A stretch of DNA of 10,931 nucleotides from an uncultured Oscillospiraceae bacterium (GTDB lineage Bacteria; Bacillota; Clostridia; Oscillospirales; Oscillospiraceae): the NCBI GenBank assembly GCA_934561515.1, contig CAKTGM010000042.1:1-10931 (forward strand). Direction: 5' to 3'. Every line of letters starts with the position of its first letter. Within the stretch, counting starts at the first letter, position 1. Positions 1 to 5,813 of this stretch are shown here, piece after piece. A model generated the notes under the pieces. The model ran no database searches. It saw only the letters and a list, made by a program, of their open reading frames with translations, and had not been told where the DNA came from. The translations under genes and the position numbers were made by a program.

Positions 1-21
1 AGTCAGTGTTTTCAATGCTTT

Positions 22-45
22 GCGGGCAGCCAAACGACTGCCCGC
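22..45 (-). terminator. Terminator-like hairpin after the SLH gene
   Basis: Perfect 8-bp stem (GCGGGCAG pairing with CTGCCCGC) around an 8-nt loop, 10 bp beyond the stop codon of the leftward SLH-protein gene. There is no real T-run on either side, so it may act as a 3'-end stabiliser or a weak terminator rather than a classical intrinsic terminator. The stem is directly visible; its role is inferred from position. Confidence 0.45.
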
Positions 46-55
46 TTTCCGCATT

Positions 56-853
56 TTATCCCGCGTTCCGACCGATCAGATGGTCGTAGCGCATCAACAG
101 CAGTGCGACCTGCGCGCGGCTGACGGCCTGCGTCGGATACCAGACGCATTCCTTTTCCGTGATGAGTCCGCTGTTCCACGCCCATGTCACCGCGTCCTTG
201 CCGCTGCCGGATACCTTGGGCGCATAAGGATAGCCCTCGAGCGTGCCCGAGGCAGCCGGTTCGCCCGCGAGACGGTAGAGCACAATGATCGCCTGCTCGC
301 AGGAAAGGAAGCTGTCGGGGTCGAATACGCCGCCGTTGCCGCCCATCAAGCCCTTGCCGACCATCCACTTGACATATTCATAGTACCATTCGTCTCCCGT
401 AAGGTCGCTGAAGGAGGCGTCCTCCGCCGTTGGCGTGCCGCCGGCAAAGCGATACATGATGACCGCAAACTGTGAACGCTCCACGCCGTATTCCGGGCGG
501 AAGAGCTTCTGCGCCTCGTCGCCGCTCATCACGCCGGTGGAAACCACATAGTCGACCGCCTGCGCGTACCATGCATCGGGCGCAACATCGGTGAAGGTAT
601 AGGTCTTGGTCGTACCATCCTCCGCCGTCACGGTGACATCCATGCCGCCGTTTTCATTCGCCGCAATCGCGCCGAGCGTTTCGTCCTCCCCGCCGCCTGC
701 GTTGGCGGCGCTGTTCGCATCGATCTGCTCGGTCTGATCTTCGGAGGTCTTGTCCGAGGGATTCTTTTTATCATCTGTCCCCTTCAGGCGCAGCGCCAGA
801 AAAATAACCAGCACCAGCACCACAGGGATCGCGATCAGCCATTTTCTTCGCAT
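56..853 (-). CDS. Membrane-anchored SLH-repeat protein
   Basis: 265-residue predicted surface protein. Residues 1-4 are basic (MRRK) and are followed by a hydrophobic helix (about 5-22), then a short basic patch. This looks like an uncleaved N-terminal membrane anchor. Residues 26-75 form an acidic, Asn/Ala/Gly-rich linker. Three S-layer-homology-like repeats follow at about 86-138, 147-197 and 208-258, each with the family's F-x-D-V-x-x-x-x-W-Y opening, a G-(L/V)-(M/I) middle and a closing R-x-Q/E-Q-hydrophobic-Y-R segment. The usual TRAE-type motif is degenerate (VERSQ, LSCEQ, VSRAQ). SLH domains classically bind pyruvylated secondary wall polymer, so a role at the wall is likely, but no enzymatic domain is present. 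The start is placed at ATG 853 because AAAGGAG lies 8 nt upstream. A GTG at 862 is in frame but abuts that ribosome binding site. Monocistronic and divergent from the collagen-like gene. Confidence 0.85.
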   Translation of the reverse strand: MRRKWLIAIPVVLVLVIFLALRLKGTDDKKNPSDKTSEDQTEQIDANSAANAGGGEDETLGAIAANENGGMDVTVTAEDGTTKTYTFTDVAPDAWYAQAVDYVVSTGVMSGDEAQKLFRPEYGVERSQFAVIMYRFAGGTPTAEDASFSDLTGDEWYYEYVKWMVGKGLMGGNGGVFDPDSFLSCEQAIIVLYRLAGEPAASGTLEGYPYAPKVSGSGKDAVTWAWNSGLITEKECVWYPTQAVSRAQVALLLMRYDHLIGRNAG

Positions 854-897
854 GATCGTCACTCCTTTGTCTCAAGAAATTTGCTGCATATTGTATT

Positions 898-926
898 ATG
901 TTAGCATACCGCCCACGCCCTTGCAA
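898..926 (-). promoter_or_regulatory. Possible promoter of the SLH gene
   Basis: On the minus strand TTGCAA (921-926) and TAACAT (898-903) are separated by 17 bp, giving a 4/6 plus 4/6 sigma-A-like match about 45 bp upstream of the chosen ATG. An alternative -10 (TAATAC) lies 4 bp further on. The match is moderate and unsupported by any other signal. Confidence 0.35.
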
Positions 927-975
927 GAAATTTCGCCATCGTTTACAGAAAGTGCACAATCGCACCCCTCCTCTC

Positions 976-1001
976 ACCCTGCGTGCGGTGCAGCATAGAA
1001 T
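976..1001 (+). promoter_or_regulatory. Possible sigma-K/sigma-E-like sporulation promoter
   Basis: The sequence cACc (AC at 976-977), a 16-bp gap, then gCATAGAAT (994-1001) resembles the mother-cell sigma-K consensus (AC, about 15-16 bp, CATAnnnTA; sigma-E has a related CATA -10). It lies about 30 bp upstream of the collagen-like gene's ribosome binding site, which suits a spore-surface protein. The final A of the consensus is G here. The match is short and could be chance. No good sigma-A promoter was seen in 904-1030. Confidence 0.3.
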
Positions 1002-1030
1002 GGAGGGCAGGAGAGTTCCTGCAAGGGATC

Positions 1031-1044
1031 AAAGGAGGGTGATC
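1031..1044 (+). promoter_or_regulatory. Extended ribosome binding site of the collagen-like gene
   Basis: AAAGGAGGGTGATC is nearly the full complement of the 16S 3' end (AAAGGAGGTGATC) with one extra G. The in-frame GTG at 1039 is part of this element with no spacing from the AGGAGG core, so it is a poor start. The codon at normal spacing is ATC at 1048. This site therefore decides between an annotated GTG start and a non-canonical ATC start. Confidence 0.7.
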
Positions 1045-1635
1045 GTCATCAACCGTTTTCAGAACAATTGCTGCTGTGACTATCCGCCGCCCCGGCCCGT
1101 GCCGCCCATGCCGCCGCCCCCGCCGTTTCCGCCGTACCCCGGCCCTGTTGTGACCGGGCCGACGGGACCGCAGGGCGTGCAGGGCATTCAGGGCGTGCCG
1201 GGACCGATGGGCCCCACCGGGCCGCAGGGCGTGCAGGGACTGCAAGGGCCCGCAGGGGCAATGGGGCCGACAGGTCCCGCCGGTGCGCCGGGCGCGCCCG
1301 GACCGCAGGGTGCAGTCGGCGCTGTCGGCCCTGCCGGGCCGCAGGGTGCACAGGGACCCGCAGGACCTACCGGGCCGCAGGGCCCAGCCGGAGCGGCCGG
1401 CGCAGTGGGTGCAGTCGGACCCACCGGCCCTGCCGGGCCGCAGGGTCCGCAGGGACTTGTCGGCAGCGATGGGCCGCAAGGTCCGGTTGGGCCTACCGGG
1501 CCGCAGGGACCTGCCGGTCCCGCTGACACGCGCGTGGCTGCGGCAGTCACGGACGCGACCGGCACCGAGGACGCCGTCACGACGCTCAACGCGCTGCTTG
1601 CGAACCTGCGCGCGGCAGGTCTGCTCGCAACGTGA
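1039..1635 (+). CDS. Collagen-like (BclA-type) surface protein
   Basis: 198-residue predicted structural protein. An N-terminal segment carries a Cys triplet (residues 11-13) and a proline-rich stretch (about 15-36). Residues 40-162 are 41 uninterrupted G-X-Y triplets, expected to form a collagen triple helix. A 36-residue C-terminal tail follows, ending in a short Leu/Ala-rich helix (NALLANLRAAGLLA). The tail is far shorter than the globular domain of Bacillus BclA and resembles the tails of other clostridial collagen-like proteins. Six triplets are GPT, the type O-glycosylated on Thr in BclA. There is no signal peptide, which fits a spore-coat/exosporium protein made in the mother cell, though this is inference. 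GTG 1039 is the nearest canonical start, but ATC 1048 has better spacing from the ribosome binding site. The ATG at 1000 has no such site. A glycosyltransferase gene follows on the same strand. Confidence 0.85.
   Translation: MIVINRFQNNCCCDYPPPRPVPPMPPPPPFPPYPGPVVTGPTGPQGVQGIQGVPGPMGPTGPQGVQGLQGPAGAMGPTGPAGAPGAPGPQGAVGAVGPAGPQGAQGPAGPTGPQGPAGAAGAVGAVGPTGPAGPQGPQGLVGSDGPQGPVGPTGPQGPAGPADTRVAAAVTDATGTEDAVTTLNALLANLRAAGLLAT
1156..1524 (+). repeat. Collagen G-X-Y coding repeat (41 triplets)
   Basis: A 9-bp periodic tract (glycine codon every third codon) with no interruption over 41 triplets. It is dominated by GPQ, GPT, GPA, GVQ and GAV. Longer sub-repeats recur, for example GPTGPQGVQG twice and the paired GAVGAV segment twice, pointing to growth by duplication. 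Such tracts commonly vary in length between strains. Confidence 0.95.
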
Positions 1636-1640
1636 GCAAA

Positions 1641-1666
1641 GGCGGTGCGGCGCACGCCGCGCCGCC
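1641..1666 (+). terminator. GC-rich hairpin between collagen-like gene and glycosyltransferase
   Basis: A 10-bp stem (GGCGGTGCGG with CCGCGCCGCC, one G-U pair) encloses a 6-nt loop, starting 5 bp after the collagen-like stop codon. It is followed by an AT-rich stretch but not a T-run. It could be a weak terminator, attenuator or mRNA 3'-end stabiliser that uncouples the two genes' levels. It argues against the glycosyltransferase starting at the GTG at 1632, whose first codons would cover the stem. Confidence 0.5.
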
Positions 1667-1679
1667 ATACATATTAAAT

Positions 1680-1691
1680 AAGAAGGTGATC
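1680..1691 (+). promoter_or_regulatory. Extended ribosome binding site of the glycosyltransferase gene
   Basis: AAGAAGGTGATC matches the anti-Shine-Dalgarno complement AAGGAGGTGATC at all but one position. The GTG at 1686 is embedded in it, while ATT at 1695 sits at normal spacing and gives an N-terminus (S-Y-R-V-C-V-Y-A-I-C-K-N-E) close to what this glycosyltransferase family shows. The start codon is thus GTG 1686 on convention or ATT 1695 on ribosome-site geometry. Confidence 0.6.
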
Positions 1692-2792
1692 TTCATTTCC
1701 TACCGGGTCTGCGTTTACGCCATCTGTAAAAACGAGTCGCAATTTGTCGAGCGTTTCATGGACTCCGCGTCCGAGGCGGACGAGGTCTGCGTGCTCGACA
1801 CCGGCTCAACGGACGATACGGTTGAAAAGCTGCGCGCCCGCGGCGCGTATGTTGTGCAGAAGGTCATCGCGCCATGGCGCTTTGACGCAGCGCGCAACGA
1901 ATCGCTGACGCTCATCCCCGGAAGCGCTGATCTCTGCTGCTGCATCGACCTTGACGAACAGTTCCGCCCCGGCTGGCGCAAAAAGCTCGAGGAAGCGTGG
2001 CGACCGGACACCACGCGCGGGCGCTACCGCTACACATGGAGTTTTCTGCCCGATGGGCGCGAGGGCTGCGTCTTCTGGGCGGATAAGATCCACAAAAACG
2101 GCTGCTACCTCTGGCGCGGCGCGGTGCACGAGGTGCTGGAATACACCGGCGAGGGTACAGAGCGGTTTGTCGACGCCAAGGGCGTGCAGCTCGACCACCA
2201 TCCCGACCCCGGCAAATCGCGCGGGCAGTATCTGCCGCTTCTGGAGCTTGCGGTGCGCGAAGAGCCGGACGACGACCGCAGCCGCCACTACCTCGGGCGG
2301 GAATATATGTTCCGCGGCGAATGGGAGCGCGCCGTCGCCGTGCTGAAAGAGCACCTTGCGATGCCGCGCGCCGTCTGGCGCGACGAGCGCTGCGCCTCGA
2401 TGCGCTACATCGCGCGCTGCCTTCGTCAGCTTGGACGCGAGGATGAAGCCGCGCTCTGGCTGCACCGCGCCGTTGCCGAAGCGCCGCATCTGCGCGAGCC
2501 GTACCTTGAATTCGCAGACCTGCTCTATGCGCAGCAGGACTGGTACGGCGTTATTTTTATGGCAGAACGCGCGCTTTCCATCACGGAACGGCCGCGCACC
2601 TACCTCTGCGAAGCCTTCGCATGGGGAAGCTACCCCTACGACCTGCTCTCGCTCGCCTACGACCGCACGGGGCGGACGCATCGTGCGCTCGACTGCGCGG
2701 AGAAAGCACTGTCTCTTTCGCCGCAGGAGGAGCGATTGCAGCGAAACTGCGCGCTGCTGCGGGCAAAATTGCAGGAGGAACGCCGGATTTAG
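1686..2792 (+). CDS. Family 2 glycosyltransferase with TPR-like C-terminus
   Basis: 368 residues counted from GTG 1686. The N-terminal GT-A domain (about 8-160) opens with VYAICKNE and contains DTGSTDDT (38-45) and the acidic IDLDEQF (87-93, the DXD-like metal/sugar-nucleotide site). WRGAVHEV (143-150) and the LDHHPDP segment (169-175) follow, as in SunS-like and related GT2 enzymes. Residues about 185-360 are helical with TPR-like repeats (RHYLGREYMFRGEWERAVAVL; SLAYDRTGRTHRALDCAEKAL), a common protein-acceptor-binding arrangement. There is no membrane segment, so it is cytoplasmic. It lies 50 bp after the collagen-like gene on the same strand, so that protein's GPT threonines are the obvious candidate acceptors. 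Donor sugar and acceptor cannot be read from sequence. The family call is firm; the substrate is inference. Confidence 0.88.
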   Translation: MIFISYRVCVYAICKNESQFVERFMDSASEADEVCVLDTGSTDDTVEKLRARGAYVVQKVIAPWRFDAARNESLTLIPGSADLCCCIDLDEQFRPGWRKKLEEAWRPDTTRGRYRYTWSFLPDGREGCVFWADKIHKNGCYLWRGAVHEVLEYTGEGTERFVDAKGVQLDHHPDPGKSRGQYLPLLELAVREEPDDDRSRHYLGREYMFRGEWERAVAVLKEHLAMPRAVWRDERCASMRYIARCLRQLGREDEAALWLHRAVAEAPHLREPYLEFADLLYAQQDWYGVIFMAERALSITERPRTYLCEAFAWGSYPYDLLSLAYDRTGRTHRALDCAEKALSLSPQEERLQRNCALLRAKLQEERRI

Positions 2793-2811
2793 CGGCTTTC
2801 CTCCTGTTTTT
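2772..2811 (+). terminator. Intrinsic terminator overlapping the glycosyltransferase stop
   Basis: CAGGAGGAA (2772-2780) pairs with TTCCTCCTG (2798-2806). A C-T mismatch and an inner GCCG/CGGC stem follow, with a 7-nt loop, then TTTTT at 2807-2811. The loop contains the TAG stop codon. It ends the collagen/glycosyltransferase transcription unit. Confidence 0.85.
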
Positions 2812-2812
2812 G

Positions 2813-2841
2813 TTGATTTTTTGCGCAGGCTGTGATATTTT
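2813..2841 (+). promoter_or_regulatory. Possible sigma-A promoter of the unknown gene/ynbB unit
   Basis: TTGATT (2813-2818), 17 bp, TATTTT (2836-2841): 4/6 matches in each box with ideal spacing, immediately after the preceding terminator and 30 bp before the next ATG. The position makes it credible; the boxes alone are weak. Confidence 0.4.
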
Positions 2842-2871
2842 GTTAAGGATTGCGGACTGGAGGTGAGGAAA

Positions 2872-3405
2872 ATGGAGCTTTTGGAACATGAGGCGAATGA
2901 TCTGTCCGAACCGCGCAAGGGCGAATCGCCCGCGCCCGACCCCGACGCAGGCAAGCACGCCTTTGAGGTTTTCTGCGACTGCATCGCGCTGGACGAACAG
3001 CTTGTCGCCTACCTCATCGACATTTTGAAGCGGCAGGACAGAACCGCGTTTTATAAGCTGTCGCAGGTCACGACGCACCTGGACCTCGACCCGCGCGAAT
3101 TTCTTTACTGGCTCTCCCACCGCGAGGACTACGGCTCAACCGACGAGCGCGCCTGCGCGCTCATCATGGACGCCTGCCTTGCCCGCCTCTACGAAGAAAG
3201 GCAGGGCGAGCTGTTGGGCGCGCTGCTCTCGGGCGACCAAAAGACCTTCGAGCTTTTCCGCACGGAAGCGCCCGAGCTGCGCCAAGTCCCCGCCGCGACC
3301 TACAAATGGTACAGCAGCAACTATCTCGACCGCGACTATCCGCTGCGGTTTATTTTACGATGCAACGGCGTTGCATTTCCCGATACGCCGGAGGAGGAGA
3401 AATGA
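2872..3405 (+). CDS. Unrecognised acidic 177-residue protein coupled to YnbB-like enzyme
   Basis: I do not recognise this protein. It is 177 residues, acidic, soluble (no signal peptide or membrane helix) and mostly helical in appearance. Residues 1-28 look disordered (Glu/Pro/Asp-rich). Residues 29-135 contain alternating charged/hydrophobic helices. An aromatic C-terminal patch (YKWYSSNYLDRDYPLRF, 144-160) is the most distinctive stretch. Five cysteines (35, 37, 95, 102, 164) include a C-x-C pair but no clear metal motif. The start is ATG 2872, 8 nt after GGAGG; the in-frame GTG at 2863 is inside that site. The stop overlaps the next gene's start as ATGA (3402-3405), so the two proteins are translationally coupled and may act together. 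No function is assigned. Confidence 0.8.
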   Translation: MELLEHEANDLSEPRKGESPAPDPDAGKHAFEVFCDCIALDEQLVAYLIDILKRQDRTAFYKLSQVTTHLDLDPREFLYWLSHREDYGSTDERACALIMDACLARLYEERQGELLGALLSGDQKTFELFRTEAPELRQVPAATYKWYSSNYLDRDYPLRFILRCNGVAFPDTPEEEK

Positions 3406-4685
3406 ACAGAGATGAAATGTATTCGTCGCTCGGTGTGAGCGACAAGGTGCTCGCCTTCGGCGAGACGGTGCTCGATGAGCTCAAGCCCCGCTTTGCCGAG
3501 ATCGATGAGATCGCCGAGCTCAATCAGGTGAAGGTCATCGCCGCGATGCAGAAAAACCGCGTGAACGCGACGCATTTTGCCGCCTCCACCGGCTACGGCT
3601 ACGACGACGAGGGCCGCGACAACTTAGAGCGCGTGTACGCGAGCGCCTTCCATACCGAGGCCGCGCTCGTCCGCCCGCAGATCACCTGCGGCACGCACGC
3701 GCTGGCCATCGCGCTTTCCGCGAACCTTTTGCCGGGCGATGAGCTGCTCGCCATCTCCGGCAAGCCCTACGACACGCTTGAGGAGGTCATCGGCATCCGC
3801 GAAAGCCCGTGCTCTCTCAGAGAGTACGGCGTTTCCTACGCGCAGGTCGACCTTCTTCCCGACGGCGGCTTTGATTTCCCCGCCATCGAACGCGCGCTGA
3901 ACGATCAAACCAAGGTCATCCACATCCAGCGCTCCAAGGGCTACTGCCCGCGCCCGACGATCTCCGTTGACGCCATCGGCGAGGCCGTTGCCTTCTGCAA
4001 GAAGCTGCGCCCCGATGTTGTCATCATGGTCGACAACTGCTACGGCGAATTTGTCGAGGCGAACGAGCCGAGCGATTTCGGCGCGGATATGATCGTCGGC
4101 AGTCTCATCAAGAACCCCGGCGGCGGTCTCGCCCCCATCGGCGGCTACATCTGCGGCACGCAGCAGTGCGTCGACCGCTGCGCCTACCGCCTCTCCGCGC
4201 CCGGTCTCGGGCAGGAGGTCGGCGCGAACCTCGGTCTTATGCCCGCGCTGTATCAGGGCTTCTTCCTCGCGCCCAACGTCGTCTCCGGCGCGGTCAAGGG
4301 CGCGGTGTTTGTCGCGGCGTGCTATGAAAAGCTCGGCTTCACGGTCGTTCCCTCCTCCAAGGAGGCGCGCCACGACATCATCCAGTGCGTCGAGCTCGGC
4401 TCGGCCGAGGGCATGGTCGCCTTCTGCAAGGGCATTCAGGCGGCCGCCGCAGTGGACAGCTACGTTGACCCCGTGCCCGCGCCGATGCCGGGCTACGATT
4501 CCGACGTCATCATGGCGGCGGGCGCATTCGTGCAGGGCAGCTCCATTGAGCTCTCCGCCGACGGCCCCGTGCGCGCGCCCTACGCCGTCTACTATCAGGG
4601 CGGCCTCACCTGGTACCACGCCAAGCTCGGCGTGCTGCTGTCGCTGCAAAAGATGCTCGACGCCGGACTCATCACGCTGCCGTAA
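3402..4685 (+). CDS. Methionine gamma-lyase/aluminium-resistance (YnbB) family PLP enzyme
   Basis: 427-residue PLP-dependent enzyme of the Cys/Met-metabolism fold, in the family usually annotated as aluminium resistance protein or methionine gamma-lyase family (Bacillus YnbB). Visible landmarks: STGYGYDDEGRD (62-73), ITCGTHALAIAL (94-105, cofactor phosphate region), IHIQRSKGY (173-181), MVDNCYGEF (209-217, with D211 as the expected pyridine-nitrogen aspartate) and SLIKNPGGG (234-242, with K237 as the expected Schiff-base lysine). Length is normal for the family. The start at ATG 3402 is set by GAGGAGGAG just upstream and by the ATGA overlap with the preceding gene. The natural substrate is poorly defined in this family: a sulfur amino acid lyase activity is presumed from homology, not shown here. 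No S-box or T-box element was seen upstream. Confidence 0.9.
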   Translation: MNRDEMYSSLGVSDKVLAFGETVLDELKPRFAEIDEIAELNQVKVIAAMQKNRVNATHFAASTGYGYDDEGRDNLERVYASAFHTEAALVRPQITCGTHALAIALSANLLPGDELLAISGKPYDTLEEVIGIRESPCSLREYGVSYAQVDLLPDGGFDFPAIERALNDQTKVIHIQRSKGYCPRPTISVDAIGEAVAFCKKLRPDVVIMVDNCYGEFVEANEPSDFGADMIVGSLIKNPGGGLAPIGGYICGTQQCVDRCAYRLSAPGLGQEVGANLGLMPALYQGFFLAPNVVSGAVKGAVFVAACYEKLGFTVVPSSKEARHDIIQCVELGSAEGMVAFCKGIQAAAAVDSYVDPVPAPMPGYDSDVIMAAGAFVQGSSIELSADGPVRAPYAVYYQGGLTWYHAKLGVLLSLQKMLDAGLITLP

Positions 4686-4842
4686 CGAAAATCCCCCTTC
4701 GAAAAAGGATACCGCTTTTTTATGCTCATCCGTAGAACACCCGTGACCAACCGGCATTTCCGCCGCCGTCCGCCCCCGCGTACTGTTTGTCTTTCCATCT
4801 GAACAAGAAATTCAACAGTACAAAGGAGTTTAACAATTCAAT
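4686..4842 (+). other. Intergenic gap before the DMT transporter
   Basis: 157 bp without a gene. A weak CCTT/AAGG hairpin followed by a T-run (4716-4721) could be a poor terminator for the preceding gene. No convincing promoter, riboswitch or operator was found. It ends with AAAGGAG (4822-4828). Confidence 0.4.
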
Positions 4843-5751
4843 ATGTGGTTCTGGCTTTCTCTGATCGCGCTGCTCTGCTGGAGCGGCAGCGACCTCTTTT
4901 CCAAGATCGGCTGCCAGGGTGAGGACGATCACCTCGCCCACCTCAAGATGGTCATCGCCGTCGGTACGGTGATGGGCCTTCACGCTGCCTACGAGATCTT
5001 CGTCGGCGGCACGGTCATCAGCTTTTCCATCATTCTGACGTATCTGCCCGTGTCGCTGCTGTACATCGGCTCGATGACGCTCGGCTACATGGGACTGCGC
5101 TACATCGAGCTGTCCGTCTCCTCGCCGATCTGCAACTCCTCCGGCGCGCTCGTTGCCGTGATGACGCTGCTCTTCCTCGGCGGCGAGGATTATTCTCCGC
5201 TCGCCATCGGCGCGATCATCCTCGTGTGCGTCGGCGCGATCGGTCTTGGCGTGGTGGACGCCACGGAGGACCCCGAGCTGCGCGCCGCCCGTCAGGCTGA
5301 TGGCAACCGCAAGTACTCCAAGAGCTTCCTTGCCCTTGCTCTGCCGGTCGCCTACTGCCTGCTCGATGCTGCCGGCACCTTTGCCGACAACCGCGTGCTG
5401 GAAACGCTGAACGAGGGCAGCGCCAACTGCGCCTACGAGCTGACGTTCCTCTTCGCGGCCGTCGTGTGCTTCATCTATGTGGTCTTCATCAGGAAGGATC
5501 GCCTGCTGCCCAGGCGCGAAGCGCTGAAGTACATCGGCGCCGTCTGCGAAACGGCCGGTCAGTTCGCCTACATCTATGCCATCTCCGACACGGAGCATCT
5601 GGCGATGTCCGCGCCGATCATCAGCTCCTACTGCGCGGCAAGCGTGCTGTGGAGCCGGCTTTTCCTCAAGGAGAAGCTCTCGTGGAAGCATTACCTGATG
5701 ATCCTGCTCGTCGTCATCGGCATTGCCGTGATGGGCGTGTTCGACATTTGA
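4843..5751 (+). CDS. EamA/DMT-superfamily transporter
   Basis: 302-residue integral membrane protein with about ten hydrophobic helices in two similar halves (about 1-138 and 158-302) joined by a charged cytoplasmic loop (DATEDPELRAARQADGNRKYSK). This is the EamA/drug-metabolite transporter plan. The first helix carries WSGSDLFSKIG. Helix-end motifs (Y-x-E-x-S-x-S-S-P-I in half one; S-A-P-I-I-S-S-Y in half two) fit the fourth and ninth helices of such proteins. The substrate is unknown; family members export amino acids, sugars, nucleotides or drugs. Proximity to the YnbB-like enzyme suggests, but does not show, an amino-acid-related substrate. The start at ATG 4843 is 14 nt from AAAGGAG, longer than ideal, but a stop codon lies in frame just upstream (4831) and no better start exists. 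Confidence 0.85.
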   Translation: MWFWLSLIALLCWSGSDLFSKIGCQGEDDHLAHLKMVIAVGTVMGLHAAYEIFVGGTVISFSIILTYLPVSLLYIGSMTLGYMGLRYIELSVSSPICNSSGALVAVMTLLFLGGEDYSPLAIGAIILVCVGAIGLGVVDATEDPELRAARQADGNRKYSKSFLALALPVAYCLLDAAGTFADNRVLETLNEGSANCAYELTFLFAAVVCFIYVVFIRKDRLLPRREALKYIGAVCETAGQFAYIYAISDTEHLAMSAPIISSYCAASVLWSRLFLKEKLSWKHYLMILLVVIGIAVMGVFDI

Positions 5752-5766
5752 TCTGCAAATCGCATC

Positions 5767-5801
5767 AAAAAGGAGTGTTCTTTTGAAGAACACTCCTTTT
5801 T
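5767..5801. terminator. Bidirectional intrinsic terminator
   Basis: A perfect 16-bp stem (left arm 5767-5782, right arm 5786-5801) with a TTG loop and A/T runs on both flanks, so it can act on both strands. It sits between the convergent transporter gene and SLOG-protein gene and probably ends both. Confidence 0.92.
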
Positions 5802-5813
5802 CCTGTTTTCGCT

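Noticed and set aside
1156..1524. Repetitive tract considered as CRISPR or tandem DNA repeat
   Set aside because: The periodicity is 9 bp and follows glycine codons of one reading frame; there are no conserved repeats with unique spacers.
943..1668. Long minus-strand frames through the collagen repeat
   Set aside because: They mirror the 9-bp repeat (Pro/Ala/Gly-rich or Arg/Gly-rich) and have no start signals; a by-product of periodic GC-rich DNA.
4686..4842. Possible riboswitch upstream of the DMT transporter (guanidine or similar)
   Set aside because: No conserved riboswitch core or stable multi-stem structure could be seen in the 157 bp.
4726..5793. A 355-codon open frame on the minus strand opposite the DMT transporter
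   Set aside because: His/Asp/Arg-rich shadow of the transporter's codons, no ribosome binding site, and it runs through the bidirectional terminator.
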